Source: Cinclus cinclus
Taxonomy: Eukaryota > Chordata > Aves > Passeriformes > Cinclidae
Reading direction: 5' to 3'
Length of the DNA stretch: 64,000 nucleotides
NCBI RefSeq assembly: GCF_963662255.1
Contig: NC_085067.1
Span: 5,174,428 to 5,238,427, forward strand
Shown here: positions 1 through 12,200 of the stretch, piece after piece
Position numbering within the stretch: the first letter of the stretch is position 1
How the letters are laid out: each line of letters starts with the position of its first letter
Translations under genes and position numbers: made by a program
Notes under the pieces: generated by a model
The model's database searches: none
What the model saw: the letters and a program-made list of their open reading frames with translations, nothing else
What the model was told of the DNA's origin: nothing

Positions 1-597
1 CAACAGGTTAATTATTGGTGCACAACAGAGAAAAACACCCGAGGTGCTGCTGCTGGGATCAGAGGGCTCAGGGGATGATGGCTCTCTCTTCCTTTCAGGA
101 AAGGGAATGAAATCCTGAATTTCAGTGAGGATCAGTTGGAGCTTTGCTCCATTGCCATGCACTTCACGTCATCCCATTCACTTCTCTCGTTTCACTTCCC
201 ACCAGGTTTGTTTTAGCTTTGAAATTTCATTCCTTCTGTTTATTTTCTGTCTCCTTGTTTGCCTTTATTCTCTGATTTTAGGAAATTCAATGGGAATTAT
301 TTTGGCAAGTTTTGGTCCTTCTCACTGCACCACATTTCATCTCTGCGTATTTGTTTGTAGGCCCTCCATTTCAAATGTTCTGGGGTTTTTTTTGCTTTTT
401 TTTTTTTTGTTCTGTTTTTTTCAATTTCAATTTCATTTTCAGTCGATCCTGGAATGTTTGTTCCACTCTGCCCTCCGATTTCAAGGTTTCATTTCCTTTC
501 CTGAAAGATGGCACTGCCTTCCCCCTCAACACGCGCAGGGAGGATGAATTCCACTTTTTCCAAGTTTTTCACAGAAAGAATAATAAAATGTTGAAAT

Positions 598-746
598 GCT
601 TTGGCAGGGGATGTGGTGGAGTCACCATCCCTGGATGTGTTTATAAAAAGATTGGATGTGGCACTCGGTGCCATGGCTCAGTTATGGTGTTAGGGCTGGG
701 TTGGACTCAATTTTAAAGGTCTCTTCCAACCTGGAGATTCTGTGAA
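598..746 (+). mobile_element. CR1 LINE 3'-end fragment (CR1-Y-like)
   Basis: The segment reads GTGGTGGAGTCACCATCCCT, then GGATGTGGCACTCGGTGCCA, then TTGGACTCAATTTTAAAGG, and ends TCTTCCAACCTGGAGATTCT. This order is the 3' end of avian CR1 elements in plus orientation. It is 5'-truncated, as most CR1 copies are, and diverged. Confidence 0.85.
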
Positions 747-1587
747 TTCCAGAGGAGAATTGGGATTTCTCAGGGTAAATCCCCCTTGGAAGCACAGGTC
801 TCATTCCAGCAGGCACCACTCACCCTCCTCTGTCCTCCTTCTGCTCCCAGGGTGAAACCAGACGTGGATTATTGGGTTATTTATGTCCCACACTGAGCAC
901 ATCACATCACACTGAGACTTTCCCAGCCTGGATCAGCTGCACCACACCAGATCCCACGGGAAGCAGAGCCCAGCCCAGCCCCTCAGCACTTCTGGAGTGT
1001 CCCTGGGATATTTTTGTCATTCCCTGGGGATTCTCAGCCCTGGGAGCCTGGGGAGGGGTGGCAGGACCCCCTCACATCCAGACCCTGTTGTTCCCTGCAA
1101 ATGTGAATCCCAGGGAAAGGACACGTCGCTCATTAACCACTGCAGGCACAGCACAACTGGGGATATTCTGAATTTTTTGAAGGGATAAAGAGGTGAGGAA
1201 GCAGCAGGGGAGTGCATCCAAGCTCTGCAGGAACAGCTCCGGGATGCAGCGAGGCTGGAGGGACTGAGGTCCCTTCCAAGAGCTCCAAGCAGATGTGAAA
1301 CCACAGATGCAGACCCAGGAGCTGTGCTGGGGATTTCCTGCGAGGATGGATGGCAAGGGGAAAAAGGAAAGTGGCAGAGGAATCAGGAGGATTTAGCAAA
1401 TTACTCAACAACTGCAAAACTCTTTGAAGATGGGAAGGGTGGGATAAAGCTCTTACCCAAATTCCCCAAACTGGGAGATAAACACTCGCTGGACTTTGGC
1501 CAGGAATCCATCCCAGCCCCTGCCACAGAGGAAGAAAAATCACTGGAAAACCTCCTGGCACCTTCCCTATTTACAAAAACCCAACTC

Positions 1588-1776
1588 CATTTCCTTTCCT
1601 TTTTCCTTTCCTTTCCTTTTTCCTTTCCTCTTTCCTTTCCCCTTTCCTTTCCTTTCCTTTCCTTTCCTTTCCTTTCCTTTCCTTTCCTTTCCTTTCCTTT
1701 CCTTTCCTTTCCTTTCCTTTCCTTTCCTTTCCTTTCCTTTCCTTTCCTTTCCTTTCCTTTCCTTTCCTTTCCTTTC
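1588..1776. repeat. (TTTCC)n pentanucleotide microsatellite
   Basis: About 190 bases of pyrimidine-only repeat: an irregular start with TTTTTCC variants, then a nearly perfect (CCTTT) run from about 1648 to 1776. Both strands remain open in several frames (KGKERKGKE or LSFPFLSFP), so every open frame here is an artefact. Confidence 0.97.
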
Positions 1777-3409
1777 ACCCATGGGGTGAACCACAGGAGT
1801 TCAGAAGACCCACAGTGTCCTGAGACACCCCAAATCTGGGGAAAAGCATCCCTGCCCTGTGGCACAGCCAAACCAAGGGATGCAGAGCTGCCCCAGCAAG
1901 GTCACCGTGCTGGGAGCAGCCAAAGCAAACTTGGAGCTCAGCAGCAAAAGGACAAACTCCAAGAAATAACCTGCCAAGGCAGCTGTGATGCTGCAGACAG
2001 AACTCTGCAAATTCCAGGATTAGCCCTAGAAACGGGAGTGCTTCCAAGCCCCGGAGGAGTTTTGAGTGCAGAGCCTTTCCCAAATCCAGGCGTTGCTTCT
2101 CCCTGCTGTGAAATGCTGAGGGAGCTCTTTATTCCTCATTCAAGGCTGGAGGCAGCAGCAAGGAGAGGGCTGCTGGAAGTCCCAGGGGTTTATCTTCAGT
2201 GCTTTCAGCTCGTCCTGCAAAGCCTGAACGTGGTACCCAGCAAAGAAGCTGAAATTTGGGGGATTGTTGGGTTTTTCTTCAAGCCCATGGCACAGGGCAA
2301 AGACAGGATTTGGGGCAGAGCCTCTGGACATGGCATCAGCTCCATCCCTTCCCCAGATGCAGCAGAATCAAAATGTACCGTGCCAGCCTTCAGGGGTCAG
2401 GGCTGAAACACAACAGGGTTGATTGTAACCCCAAAACTGCTCAGATTGGGTCATAATATTTATTAAAACTTCTCTCAGCCCCCTGGGCAGGTGGTGAGCA
2501 GCCTTTTGTGCCTGGCCCAGGTCAGATGTGGCCACAATCAATTCCTCACCCCTCAGGAGAGGTTTATCAACAGAGAGGAAACCCCTCCTTATGAAAGCCC
2601 TCGAAGTTTCCTTATTGAACCTGTCATTTCTGCAAACCCACATTTCCAGCAGAACATTTTCCTGCTTGGTATTCCCAGGGCTGGGAGCTGGGCTAGAAAG
2701 AGATCTCAAAACCCCCAGCCAAGCACCAGCTCTGCCCTCCAGCCATCCCCCAGGCCAGGTCCCCACCTTGCTGTCCTCAGGTGAATAAATCACCCTCCTG
2801 CCAGGGGCAGGGAATCCAGACCTTCCCTCCCTTCCTTTGAGGGAAATGATACTCTGATTAAAACCCAAATGAGCTGAACTCAAATGCCAATTACCAGCAG
2901 AAAACATCAATAAAATGTGTTGTTACTGTTTAATGAGGTGGCTGGCTCTTCATCTGTCACTTCCCTTGGGAAGGCTGTGGGTGAAGAGGCCCTGAGGAAA
3001 GACTGCAATTTAAACTGGGGAACTCCAGTCTTAACCACAGGTAACTGAAATATCTATTCCAGCTCCTGGTTCCGTTTTTAAATCCTCTTTTGAATCATTT
3101 AATCGTTCAACCCATGTGATGATGCCCATCATCCACAGCTGGTGTCAACAAGATCCTCTTGGGGAAGAAAGAGGGGAAGCTGAGCACATCCCTTGCTGCA
3201 TGATGTGGCACCTGACATTTGGGAGGCACTGCAAAAATCCATCTCCAGGCTGATAAAAATCCACCCTGTGGCATTTCCAGGGCTTTGCAGATGGTTGGGA
3301 AAGGTCGTCCTGTTATTGTGGGAGCTGAGCAAAAAGGGAACCTGGCAATTCTGCCAGCTGGCGTTGAGATTTTGGGCTTAAGCAACCCAAAAAGGGATCA
3401 GAAAGATGA

Positions 3410-3500
3410 AAAGTTTGATAAAAGTCACCTTGGCCATGCTGGGCTGGTTAATGGTTGGACATGATGATGTGAAATCTTTTCCAGCCTAAAGGATTTTATG
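3410..3500 (+). mobile_element. CR1 LINE 3'-end fragment, short and diverged
   Basis: A GGTTGGACATGATGATGTGA segment is followed by TCTTTTCCAGCCTAAAGGAT and TTTATGATC. These are the terminal hallmarks of CR1 in plus orientation. The copy is only about 90 bases and old. Confidence 0.75.
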
Positions 3501-6500
3501 ATCAGAGTGTGATTAAGTGGTGACATTTGCAATTTCATACAGAAATGAGGGTGCTGGGAGCACATTCCTCAGGCTGGGAGGGACAAGGATCCAGGGGCTT
3601 CCTCGCACCCCACAGGGTGTGCACAAAGGAGGATCAGGCAGAGCTCAGGTCCCATTTCACACAAAACCCAGTAAGCTCCCAGTAGTGGCACCACAGCCCA
3701 TCCAGACCTTGCCATTATTCCCTTTTAGATTTCATTCTTAAAACCAAGTGCAATTTCCCCCCATTTTGCAGGCACTCAGCTCAGCTTCAGCTCTCACACA
3801 AAAGCTTTAGGGAAGGAACACCTCACTTTTTGCACAGCAGAGAGCAGGACATCAAGTCAGCAAAGAACCAGAGCTGCCCTCAGTGGGGTCTGAGCTTTCC
3901 AGACTTTTTCCTTCTTCAGGACATCTTCACATATTGCAGATGTCTTAAATACCCTCAAAGGGGGATCTTCACACTTGAAGCAAGACCAGTAAAAACCAAA
4001 AAAGTACCCAGAAAGAGCCATTAATACAGAATTGAATTGGATCCTCCTAGCCCCCTCTGCTTTTGTATCATATTTTGGGAGTTTAGAGGGTTTTAGTTCA
4101 TAGATCAGCTCCTTTTTTGACGTTTCTTTAAACAGAAAACAAATAATACTCAATGTTCTCATAGAACTCTGGAATCTCAGAGCTGTGTGGGATTTTCCCT
4201 GCAGAGCAAAAGGGAAAGGTAAAAATCTCACTGGGACACTGAGTGTCCCTCAGTGTGTCACTGCTTCATACCTATAACTTCATCTCATAAGGCTGAAAAC
4301 CAGGTTTGATGTCAAGAACTTGGAATGGTAATTTGAATTCCAGCTCAAATAACAACACACACGGCAGAGGAGCTGGATTATGGGGATATTTATTGGGATA
4401 AAGGCCCTGAGCTGGTGGTCGAGGTGCCCCGATTATCTTCATCCTGCACAGACTGAGGTTATTAATACAGTTTCAGCCACATGGAACTGCACAGAGGGAT
4501 GGTAAATAAGAAGAAAAATGCTCATTTAAGCTCTGACAGAAAAAACACATTTTAGAAATGCAGGGCATAGAAAACCTCAGTATCATTTGTAATTCAAGTG
4601 CTTATCCCACAGGGCTGAAGGAGGGTTAGAAATTGATTATTTCATCCAGGTCACCACATCCACCTTTCCTTTCCATGTTTTCTTATTTTCATGGGAGACA
4701 GTTCATGGAATCAAAGCCATCCTGCAAACCTGATCAGTTTAGAGCTCAGGCAGGAAAAGACATGGGAACCAGGGATGTGGCCACACAGAAACTGCTCAGA
4801 TGACAGGAAAACAGATCTTCCAACCACCCAGGGCAAAATCCATTTTGCTTCCACTCTCCAGCTGCTTAGAAGAGCTTTACAAACTCTTCCTGACCCCATT
4901 TATCTTGAATTGCAGTGGGGAAGATGAGGATGATGTTCCCTGCTGCACACAGCCCCCAAATTGAGATATTTGCTCAAATCCACTGCCCTGTGTTTGAACA
5001 GCATCACATCTTCCACCAGAGGCCTGGGAGGAGCTGCTGCCCAGGAGGTGCAGACACCACCAGGAGAACAGGCAGGCAAAGCTGGATTTTGGGATGGGGC
5101 TTTGCTAAGATGCTCTGCCAGCCTTTCCCTGGCAGAAAGCAGCAGGATGGGGATCATCAAAGCCAAAATCTCACTCTGGGCAGCCTTCAGGGCTTGGAGG
5201 AGCTTCCAGCTACATCCCAGGCATTGCAGTGAAACAGCACAAGGGCACAGCCTTGCCCAAGGCTCCACTTTCCCCTTTCCCCCAGGGTTTATCCCAAACC
5301 CAACAAATCTTCAAGCTGGAGGGAAGCCTGACTCACTCCCTATCACAGCCATCAGTCATCCACACACGTGGCTTTGGTCTGTGGAAAAAAAGGAATTGCT
5401 TTAATTTTCCAATAGTTCAGGGCCAGATATCCCTGCTGGCACGGACAACTGTGAATTTTTCAGGGGGGCCCTTTGCTCCTTACACAAAGTTTGTGTTTTT
5501 GGCTCCTTCCCACTGCAAACCCCAGCAGCTGCAGGAGGTTTGGGGCATCCTGGCTGCTCCATCCCATAGCACATGGCTTTGCTGGGGTGTTTTGTCCCTT
5601 TTTGCTGGCCATGGGGACAGGCAGACATCACCCTGAGGACACCAGCAGCACTCACTGATTGTTGGCACTGGGGTTTGGGAAGTGGTTTTGGAGCTGAGCC
5701 TGCTCTCCAAGGAACCTTTTCCATGAGGACAGAGGCAGGAAGATAAAAGACTGGCCATGGGAGAGAAAACACTTGCTCAGATGTCTTCGTTCTGAAGCAA
5801 ACACCCCCTTTCCTTGCTGGAAAACTTCCTGCACAATCTGAATTTCCTGAACAGCAAATCTGCCCCTTCTGAGGTCTCAGGAACCCCAAAAGTGACAAGA
5901 GCTGCACTCCAGGACCTTGAACTGCATTACACACATCTGTAAATAGGGACGGGACCAAATCCATCCCCTGACTTCCAAATGATCTGGAAAAGAGTTTTTC
6001 CTTTTGCACTCCAACCCATGGGCCAGGCAGGGATCTCAGCAGGGAGATGCAATCCAGCTGTGCATCACTGCCTGGACACCCCCACAAAACTCACCCAAAC
6101 ATTTCCACCTCCCACATTCCACCTGCACAGCACTCCAGGCTCCTCCAGCACAAGTTACAGCTTTTGGGTTGGATTTGCTGGCTGGAATCAGCATCCCCTG
6201 AACTCCACAGCCATGCTGGGGAGCCCAGGCCAACTTTTTCCTGGCCATACAGACTCAGGCTGTGTTTACCCAGGGCTTAGAGAAATGATTCAACTTCTTT
6301 TTTAGCTCTGAGGAGAGACCAAGGGGTCACCTTTAAGCTAAGGGTGGTATAAATAGAAGATAAGTGGAAAAAGCAATGTACAGAGAGTCAGGAAAGCCTT
6401 TCCAGGAGAGAGGAGGGAAGCAGGACCTCATAACCCTGAGCAGGGACATGTTTAAAAGAGAAAGTTAACAGGGACCAGGGTCCAGGTCAGCTGCATCCAC

Positions 6501-6797
6501 CTCTGGATGGATAAGGACAAGCTGCCAGCTGCCTCAATATATATATTTATAAATATTTGTGCCACAGGATGCAGAACAAAAGGCAGCACTCCTGGCCCTG
6601 AGTGTTCTCCTGCTCACACACATGGTGCCAAGCCTCTGTCAAAGTGAAATAAGGCTGGGGGAAGAGAGGGCTGGAAGCTGGAAAAATAACCCTGGTGACT
6701 AAAGCATGCAACTTTCTGGGGACTTATAGAACATCTGTATCTCAGGAAACCACCATGAAACACTGGGATGAAGTTACTTTTCACTCAGCTGCCCCAG

Positions 6798-6824
6798 AAA
6801 AAAAAAAAAAAAAAAAAAAAAAAA
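6798..6824. repeat. A27 homopolymer
   Basis: An uninterrupted A run, about 90 bases before the CATC array. No coding retrocopy is seen before it. Confidence 0.95.
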
Positions 6825-6913
6825 GGTTTAGAGCACAGCTGGTGGCACCCAAACCTGAGCAAGGCAAAGCCACCAACGAGGAGCTGCAGCACAGCCCTGC
6901 TGCTGCTGGAGTT

Positions 6914-7549
6914 ATCCATCCATCCATCCATCATCCATCCATCCATCATCCATCCATCCATCATCCATCCATCCATCATCATCCATCCATCATCCATCCA
7001 TCATCCATCCATCCACCCATCCATCCATCATCCATCCATCCATCATCCATCATCATCCATCCATCCATCATCATCCATCCATCCATCATCCATCCATCCA
7101 TCATCCATCATCCATCCATCCATCATCCATCATCCATCATCCATCCATCCATCATCCATCCATCCATCATCCATCATCCATCCATCCATCATCCATCCAT
7201 CCATCATCCATCCATCCATCATCCATCCATCCATCATCATCCATCCATCCATCCATCATCCATCCATCATCCATCCATCATCCATCCATCCATCATCCAC
7301 CCATCCATCCATCATCCATCCATCCATCATCCATCATCATCCATCCATCCATCATCATCCATCCATCCATCATCATCCATCCATCATCCATCCATCCATC
7401 ATCCATCCATCCATCCATCATCCATCCATCCATCATCATCCATCCATCATCATCCATCCATCCATCATCCATCCATCATCCATCCATCCATCATCCATCC
7501 ATCCATCATCCATCCATCCATCATCCATCCATCCATCATCCACCCATCC
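6914..7549. repeat. Large (CATC)n/ATC compound microsatellite
   Basis: About 635 bases of CATCCATCCATC blocks, interrupted at irregular intervals by a missing C that gives ATCATCC. The mix of 4-base and 3-base steps forms higher-order 11- and 15-base units. It lies in intron 2 of LRRC75A. The long Ser/Ile/His/Pro frames ([10 protein letters not shown]) are artefacts. Confidence 0.97.
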
Positions 7550-7670
7550 CTGGTCTGCTGCTTTGAGCTATGCAAAGGATGTGGAGAGCACCAAGGACAT
7601 CCAAAAAGCATCTCCTGCAGACAAAGAGCCTCAGTGCTGCACAGGCTGATTTATTTGGAGATTTGTTGCC

Positions 7671-8098
7671 ATCACAGAATCCCAGAATGGCCAGGTTGGA
7701 AGGCCCAAATCTCCTCCTCCAGCAGCACCATCCCACAGCACACGGACAGGATTGTGTCCAGACAGCTCTGGGATATCTCCAGTGAAGGGAGATCCACACC
7801 CCCTCTGGACATAAATTCTTCCTCAGTTTCAGGTGGAGCTTTCCTGGGCATCAGTTCCTTCCTGTTCCTCTTGTCCCAGTGCTGGGTCCCTGCATGCAGG
7901 GACAGCCAGGACGAGGTCCCCTCTTGGCATCTCCTCTCCAGGCTGAACAGCCCCAGCTCCCTCAGCCTTTCTTTGTCAGAGATGCTCCAGCACCTTCATC
8001 CTCTTTGCCCACCTGCTCTGTCCCTGCTCCAGGAGCTCTGCTTGTCCTGAGGAGCCCAGAACTGGACACAGCTGTCCAGATGTGCCTCACAGGGCTGA
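7671..8098 (-). mobile_element. CR1 LINE fragment, minus orientation
   Basis: The 3' end is at low coordinate (TCACAGAATCCCAGAATGGC, CAGGTTGGAAGG). It continues through CTCTCCAGGCTGAACAGCCC, CTCAGCCTTTCTTTGTCAGA and AGGAGCCCAGAACTGGACAC to the vicinity of a CTCACAGGGCTGA. These are characteristic of the last part of avian CR1. At about 430 bases it is the longest CR1 piece here. It follows the CATC array by about 120 bases. Confidence 0.92.
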
Positions 8099-9093
8099 GC
8101 ATAGGAATGAGGACTTGGCATCCCCCTGCTTACCCTGGCACTGCCTCCTCCACAGCGTTGGTGCCAAAGGAAACCCGCAGGGGGACAAGGGAAAGCAGGA
8201 TCTCCAGGAGGGCTTTTTTATAGGGAATACAGGGCTCTCCTCAGCCATGGCTCACCCTCAGGAGGAGAAAGCAGCTCAGTCACAGTGCTCTGGAAAAGGG
8301 CAACCTCAGCAGGGGAACGGGGCCTCTCCGCCTGGAAACGCGCCCGGCACTAGAGGGGCTTTCTCCACTTCCCCAGCTCACGGGGGAGGAGGAAGGAAAG
8401 GATCTTGTTCTCCACAGGAAAAGGGATCCATGGACATCCTTGCACAGCACAGGGGTGCGGCTCCATCTTGAGCTCACGCTCTAGGACATGGGACAGCCAT
8501 CCTTGGTCTCTGAGTTGGAGATTCCTGTCCCTGGTGTTCCCTGCAGCCACTCCACCCTTCCCAACACCTTTTACTGAGTGCAGAGAGTTTTATGAAACCC
8601 TCCAGAGTCTGACTCACACCACAGCTCAGGCAGACACAGCCCGAGCAGCACCTTTGTGCCTTTGCCTCACAGCATGAAAGGAATCTGTACATGCTTCAAA
8701 AAAAAAAAAAAAAAAAGCAATTTCCCTCCTTTTTAAACACTGGTGGAGGTTATAACTGAGTAAAACATCCACAAGAAGCAGCAGTGAATGACTCCATCCC
8801 TTCAGACAGTCTCACAGGAAATTAAAGACCTGTTATTAGCAGCAAATACAAGTGATGCCTGCAGGTCCATCCATCCATGGATGATCCCTTGCCAGGAAGA
8901 GCTTAAAAACACCACACACAAATCAAAAGGAGCACCAATATTAGCCAAGAATCACTTGTTCAGCTGGAAGACCTCTTGGTCCAGACCCACCCAAAACTGA
9001 GAGGATTTTCCCCTGGCACTCAGGGACAAGCTCCACATTCCCAGTTTCCCAAGCCAGCACAGCCCCAGAGTGTGGGGATACTGTGGCACCTAC

Positions 9094-9222
9094 TGGTTTG
9101 GGGCAGTGGATGTATCTTGCCAGGCTGATGATCAGGTCGTGGGTGATGGGATCCACCAGGTTTCGGAAGCTGGCGTAACGATAGAGGACATCATCCAGAG
9201 AGGTGGACTCCATCCCTAAATC
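9094..9222 (-). CDS. LRRC75A: LRRC75A coding exon 2
   Basis: This exon has 43 codons, [10 protein letters not shown] through YIHCPKP, preceded by a good polypyrimidine tract ending CTGCAG. I place the donor at GTAGGT, directly after the CCA codon, which keeps phase 0. A donor one turn later (GTGCCA) would add a partial codon and is weaker. Family alignments from memory continue with an acidic or glycine residue after KP, which supports the chosen donor. The conservation of this short exon, flanked on both sides by repeat-rich intron, is striking. Confidence 0.93.
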
Positions 9223-12200
9223 CTGCAGGAAACAGGGCAAAGGAGCAAGATTAGGTGGGATGGAAAAGCCAGTGGTTCTTAAAGGCTGGTGGAGGAGCCA
9301 AGGAGGAAATGATGCCCAGCAGCTGCCACTAAAAACGTTGTTGGTTTTTGGTTTTGGTGACAAAGAGAAGGAAGGGACACCCTGTGTCACCTTGAGGGGA
9401 GCTGCACTCCTGGCCTTCACCTGCCCTGCAAAGAGGCTTTGGGGCTGCAGGATCAGCATCCTAAACCTGCTGAGCTAAGGGCACCCTTCAACAGGAGAAA
9501 ATCCAAGATGACCCCGGAGAACATCACACAGAACTGCGACTGGAGAATAAATGCAGCGCTGGGTGAGTTCTGCACACAGGGAGGGAAGAACCAGCCTGGA
9601 AGTGCAGCAGTGGGAACAGAAGGATGGAGTGGAGTGAGGGAAGAGCAAAATGCTTCCAGTCCTGGGAAGGAGTGGAAGTTCTGCCAGTGGAGACTGGACA
9701 AGGCGGTGTCAGGAGAGGTTCAGATGGAGCTGATCCTGCCCCAGGATGGGCCAGACCTCCTGAGCTCCCCTCCAAGGCTGCTTTGTAATTCTTAGACAGA
9801 ATAATTTGAGGAATTTTGGCACTCACTGTATGAAATACATCAGTGCAGAAGGATGAGGAGGGCAAGGGCTGTACACAGTGTATACTCCTTTTACCTCAAA
9901 TATATCTGTGTATATAATACCCAAATACTCTTTTTATTCCTTTTGGAACTTTTCTTACTTCCCATGGAGCTGGTGGCACTTGGCACAAAGAATTTCCTCT
10001 TGGCAAACACAGGCCAATAACACCTTGGCACCGTGCAATAAATTAAAACTTGTCCTGAGCTCAGCCCCAAAAAACCCCACGGGAAGACACATTGCTTGTA
10101 GGTGCGGATGCTCTGTGATTTCAGACAGGTTGAAAACAAACATCTGCGCTTAAAAAAAAACAAAAAAAAAACCCAAAAAAACAAAACCAAAAAAAACCAA
10201 ATCCACTGGGCCTTCAGACACAGCAGCCCGAGGGATCTCACATTACAGCAATTAAAGCTCAGGCCACAAACGAGGTGACAAGTGTTTATCCCACTGCTTT
10301 CCTTGGTATTTTTAGGATCAGCCCCGCAGCACTGCCTGAGTTAACACCAACTCCTTGACTGCAAACAGGTTATTTAGCACAAAAAGAGCTCAGGCAGTTA
10401 TAAAAGACACACCTGTGAGGCTGCTGTGCCCTGGAAACACCAAAAGAGCCTCAGAACAACAAATCCAAGTGGTCACAAAACCCAACCCAGCATGTGCCTG
10501 TTGGGATCAAACGTGCCCAGTCGGGGAAAATCAAGCGGCCAAAGTGATTTCTGGTCTGTCTCACGGCTTTTGCCGAGTTGTACTAAAAAATAAAAAATAA
10601 AAATCTCAACATGGAGAGAGCTTGGGATCCTTTACAAGAAGAGGAAGAAATAAGAATTGTGCAGGGAGGTACTCAAAGGAAACCTCCCACTCTTCCAGGG
10701 AGAGAAGCACCCAACAGTGGATGTCACCTTCCCAGTTTGGCAAAGCTCAGCATCAGGACTGAGCAAACACGAGATAAAAACTGGGTCTGGTCCACGATCT
10801 GTGGCAAACACCAGGCACTACCAGAGGGCCAAGCTGGTGACTCGGGATCCTCTCCCAAGGGACCTCTCAGGATCAAACCAAACTCGGCATCTTGCCCCTT
10901 CAAGCATCTCAAAACTCTTCATCATTTTCTCCTCAGCTAAAATTAAAGCGTCCGGCTCATAAATCAGAGAATTTCTCCTCCTCTCTCCTGGGAGAACTTT
11001 ACATTTTTCTCATGGAGCGTCCCCCCCTCCCTCCTGGTACACACATTTTTTTATGCACAGATGTCTTTCTCAGCTGCTCCCCAAACCTCTCTGCCACACC
11101 AGCATTGTCTCTTTTCCACCACACTCAGTATTTTCAAACCTCTCAAGGCTGAAACTTATTCGAGGCCAAGTGATGAGCTCATCTGCAATTTAATAACTTA
11201 ACACCAGTTCATGCTGTCAGCAGCAAATCACCCATCACTGGCTCTGCAGAAAACGCCCAGCATCTGGCTCCAGTCACTTTTTTTCAGCAGGTTCCCTTTT
11301 CCCAGGGGATTTTACCTGGATGGTAAATGCAGATTTCAAATAATAAGGGTTTAAAGTGATGGGATTCATGAGCCAGGCGTGGCTTCCTCAGGGGTGTTCA
11401 GGAGTGGATCCAAACCCCTGAACTCTGCTTTGTCCACATGTGACAGGAAAATGGGAATATCTCTACAGGTAGTGACAGGAAAAATGGGAATTTTCAAACA
11501 GAAATCACCCATGACTTCCCTGTAGTTTATCCCATTTGTTTCCAGTTTTAGGACACTGGAAGACAATCATCCATCTTTATCCACTGGAAGGAAAACTTCC
11601 TGCCACCAACCAGCTGAGCCTCCACAGGAGGAATCTTCTGCAAATTTGGCAGTGTAAAATTATTTGGGTTTTAAAAAAAAACCAAAAACCAAAAACAAAA
11701 TGCACAAAAAAACCCCCCAACCACCTATCCCACTTTGTGGGATGAATTTGAAATTTATATCCAAAAATGCAGCAGAAAAAAATGTAACGTGTTCCTCCAG
11801 CAGCCTGCAATAGAAATTCCCCAGCCAGAACCATGAAAGGTATTAAAAAAACCCCAATTATTTTTGAAAAGAAAACCCCAAGCCCAGTGAGAGACTCGTG
11901 GATGCTGTGCCCAAAGTGTTGTTTGCAGCAAAAACCACAAAAAGCTCTTTTCCCCCAAAACTCAGAGCTCACCCTCCACTCTCCAGGCCAACATCACCCC
12001 AGCAAAATATCTAGGAGCTGCACCCCCTTTCCCTTATATCAAGTAAAACAAGTTTTTATTCCTTTCTGCTGTCAAAAAACTGCAGCTCCAAGCTTTGGGA
12101 GCTCCAAGTTGTATTTCCACAAGTCCCAGCATCCCCCAAGGCACACAGAGCCATAACCAACCACAGCCAAGCCCGTTTTTGCTTATTAAACCATTTATCA

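Larger units (their letters stand above)
1..9093 (-). other. LRRC75A intron 2 (partial); non-coding
   Basis: I find no exon here: none of the open frames resembles the leucine-rich-repeat part of LRRC75A or any known protein. The stretch holds T-rich sequence near 370-440, three CR1 fragments (598, 3410, 7671), the TTTCC array, an A27 run, the CATC array and a short A17 run at 8699. The remainder (about 1800-3400, 3500-6790 and 8100-9093) looks like ordinary unique intron sequence. Confidence 0.8.

Noticed and set aside
1324..2406. 360-codon plus-strand frame and its antisense partners
   Set aside because: The frame is held open by the TTTCC repeat (LSFPF words) with unrelated flanks; no recognisable domain.
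4155..4200. Possible CR1 tail (CATAGAACTCTGGAATCTCA)
   Set aside because: It resembles the CR1 terminus over only about 20 bases with no matching continuation, so it is too weak to list.
6695..8050. Long plus-strand frames rich in Ser/Ile/His/Pro
   Set aside because: They are translations of the CATC microsatellite run into the reverse of a CR1 element; no protein signal outside the repeats.
1..9093. Search for LRRC75A exon 3 (leucine-rich repeats)
   Set aside because: No minus-strand frame shows the expected leucine-rich segment, so the remaining exons are taken to be outside the window.
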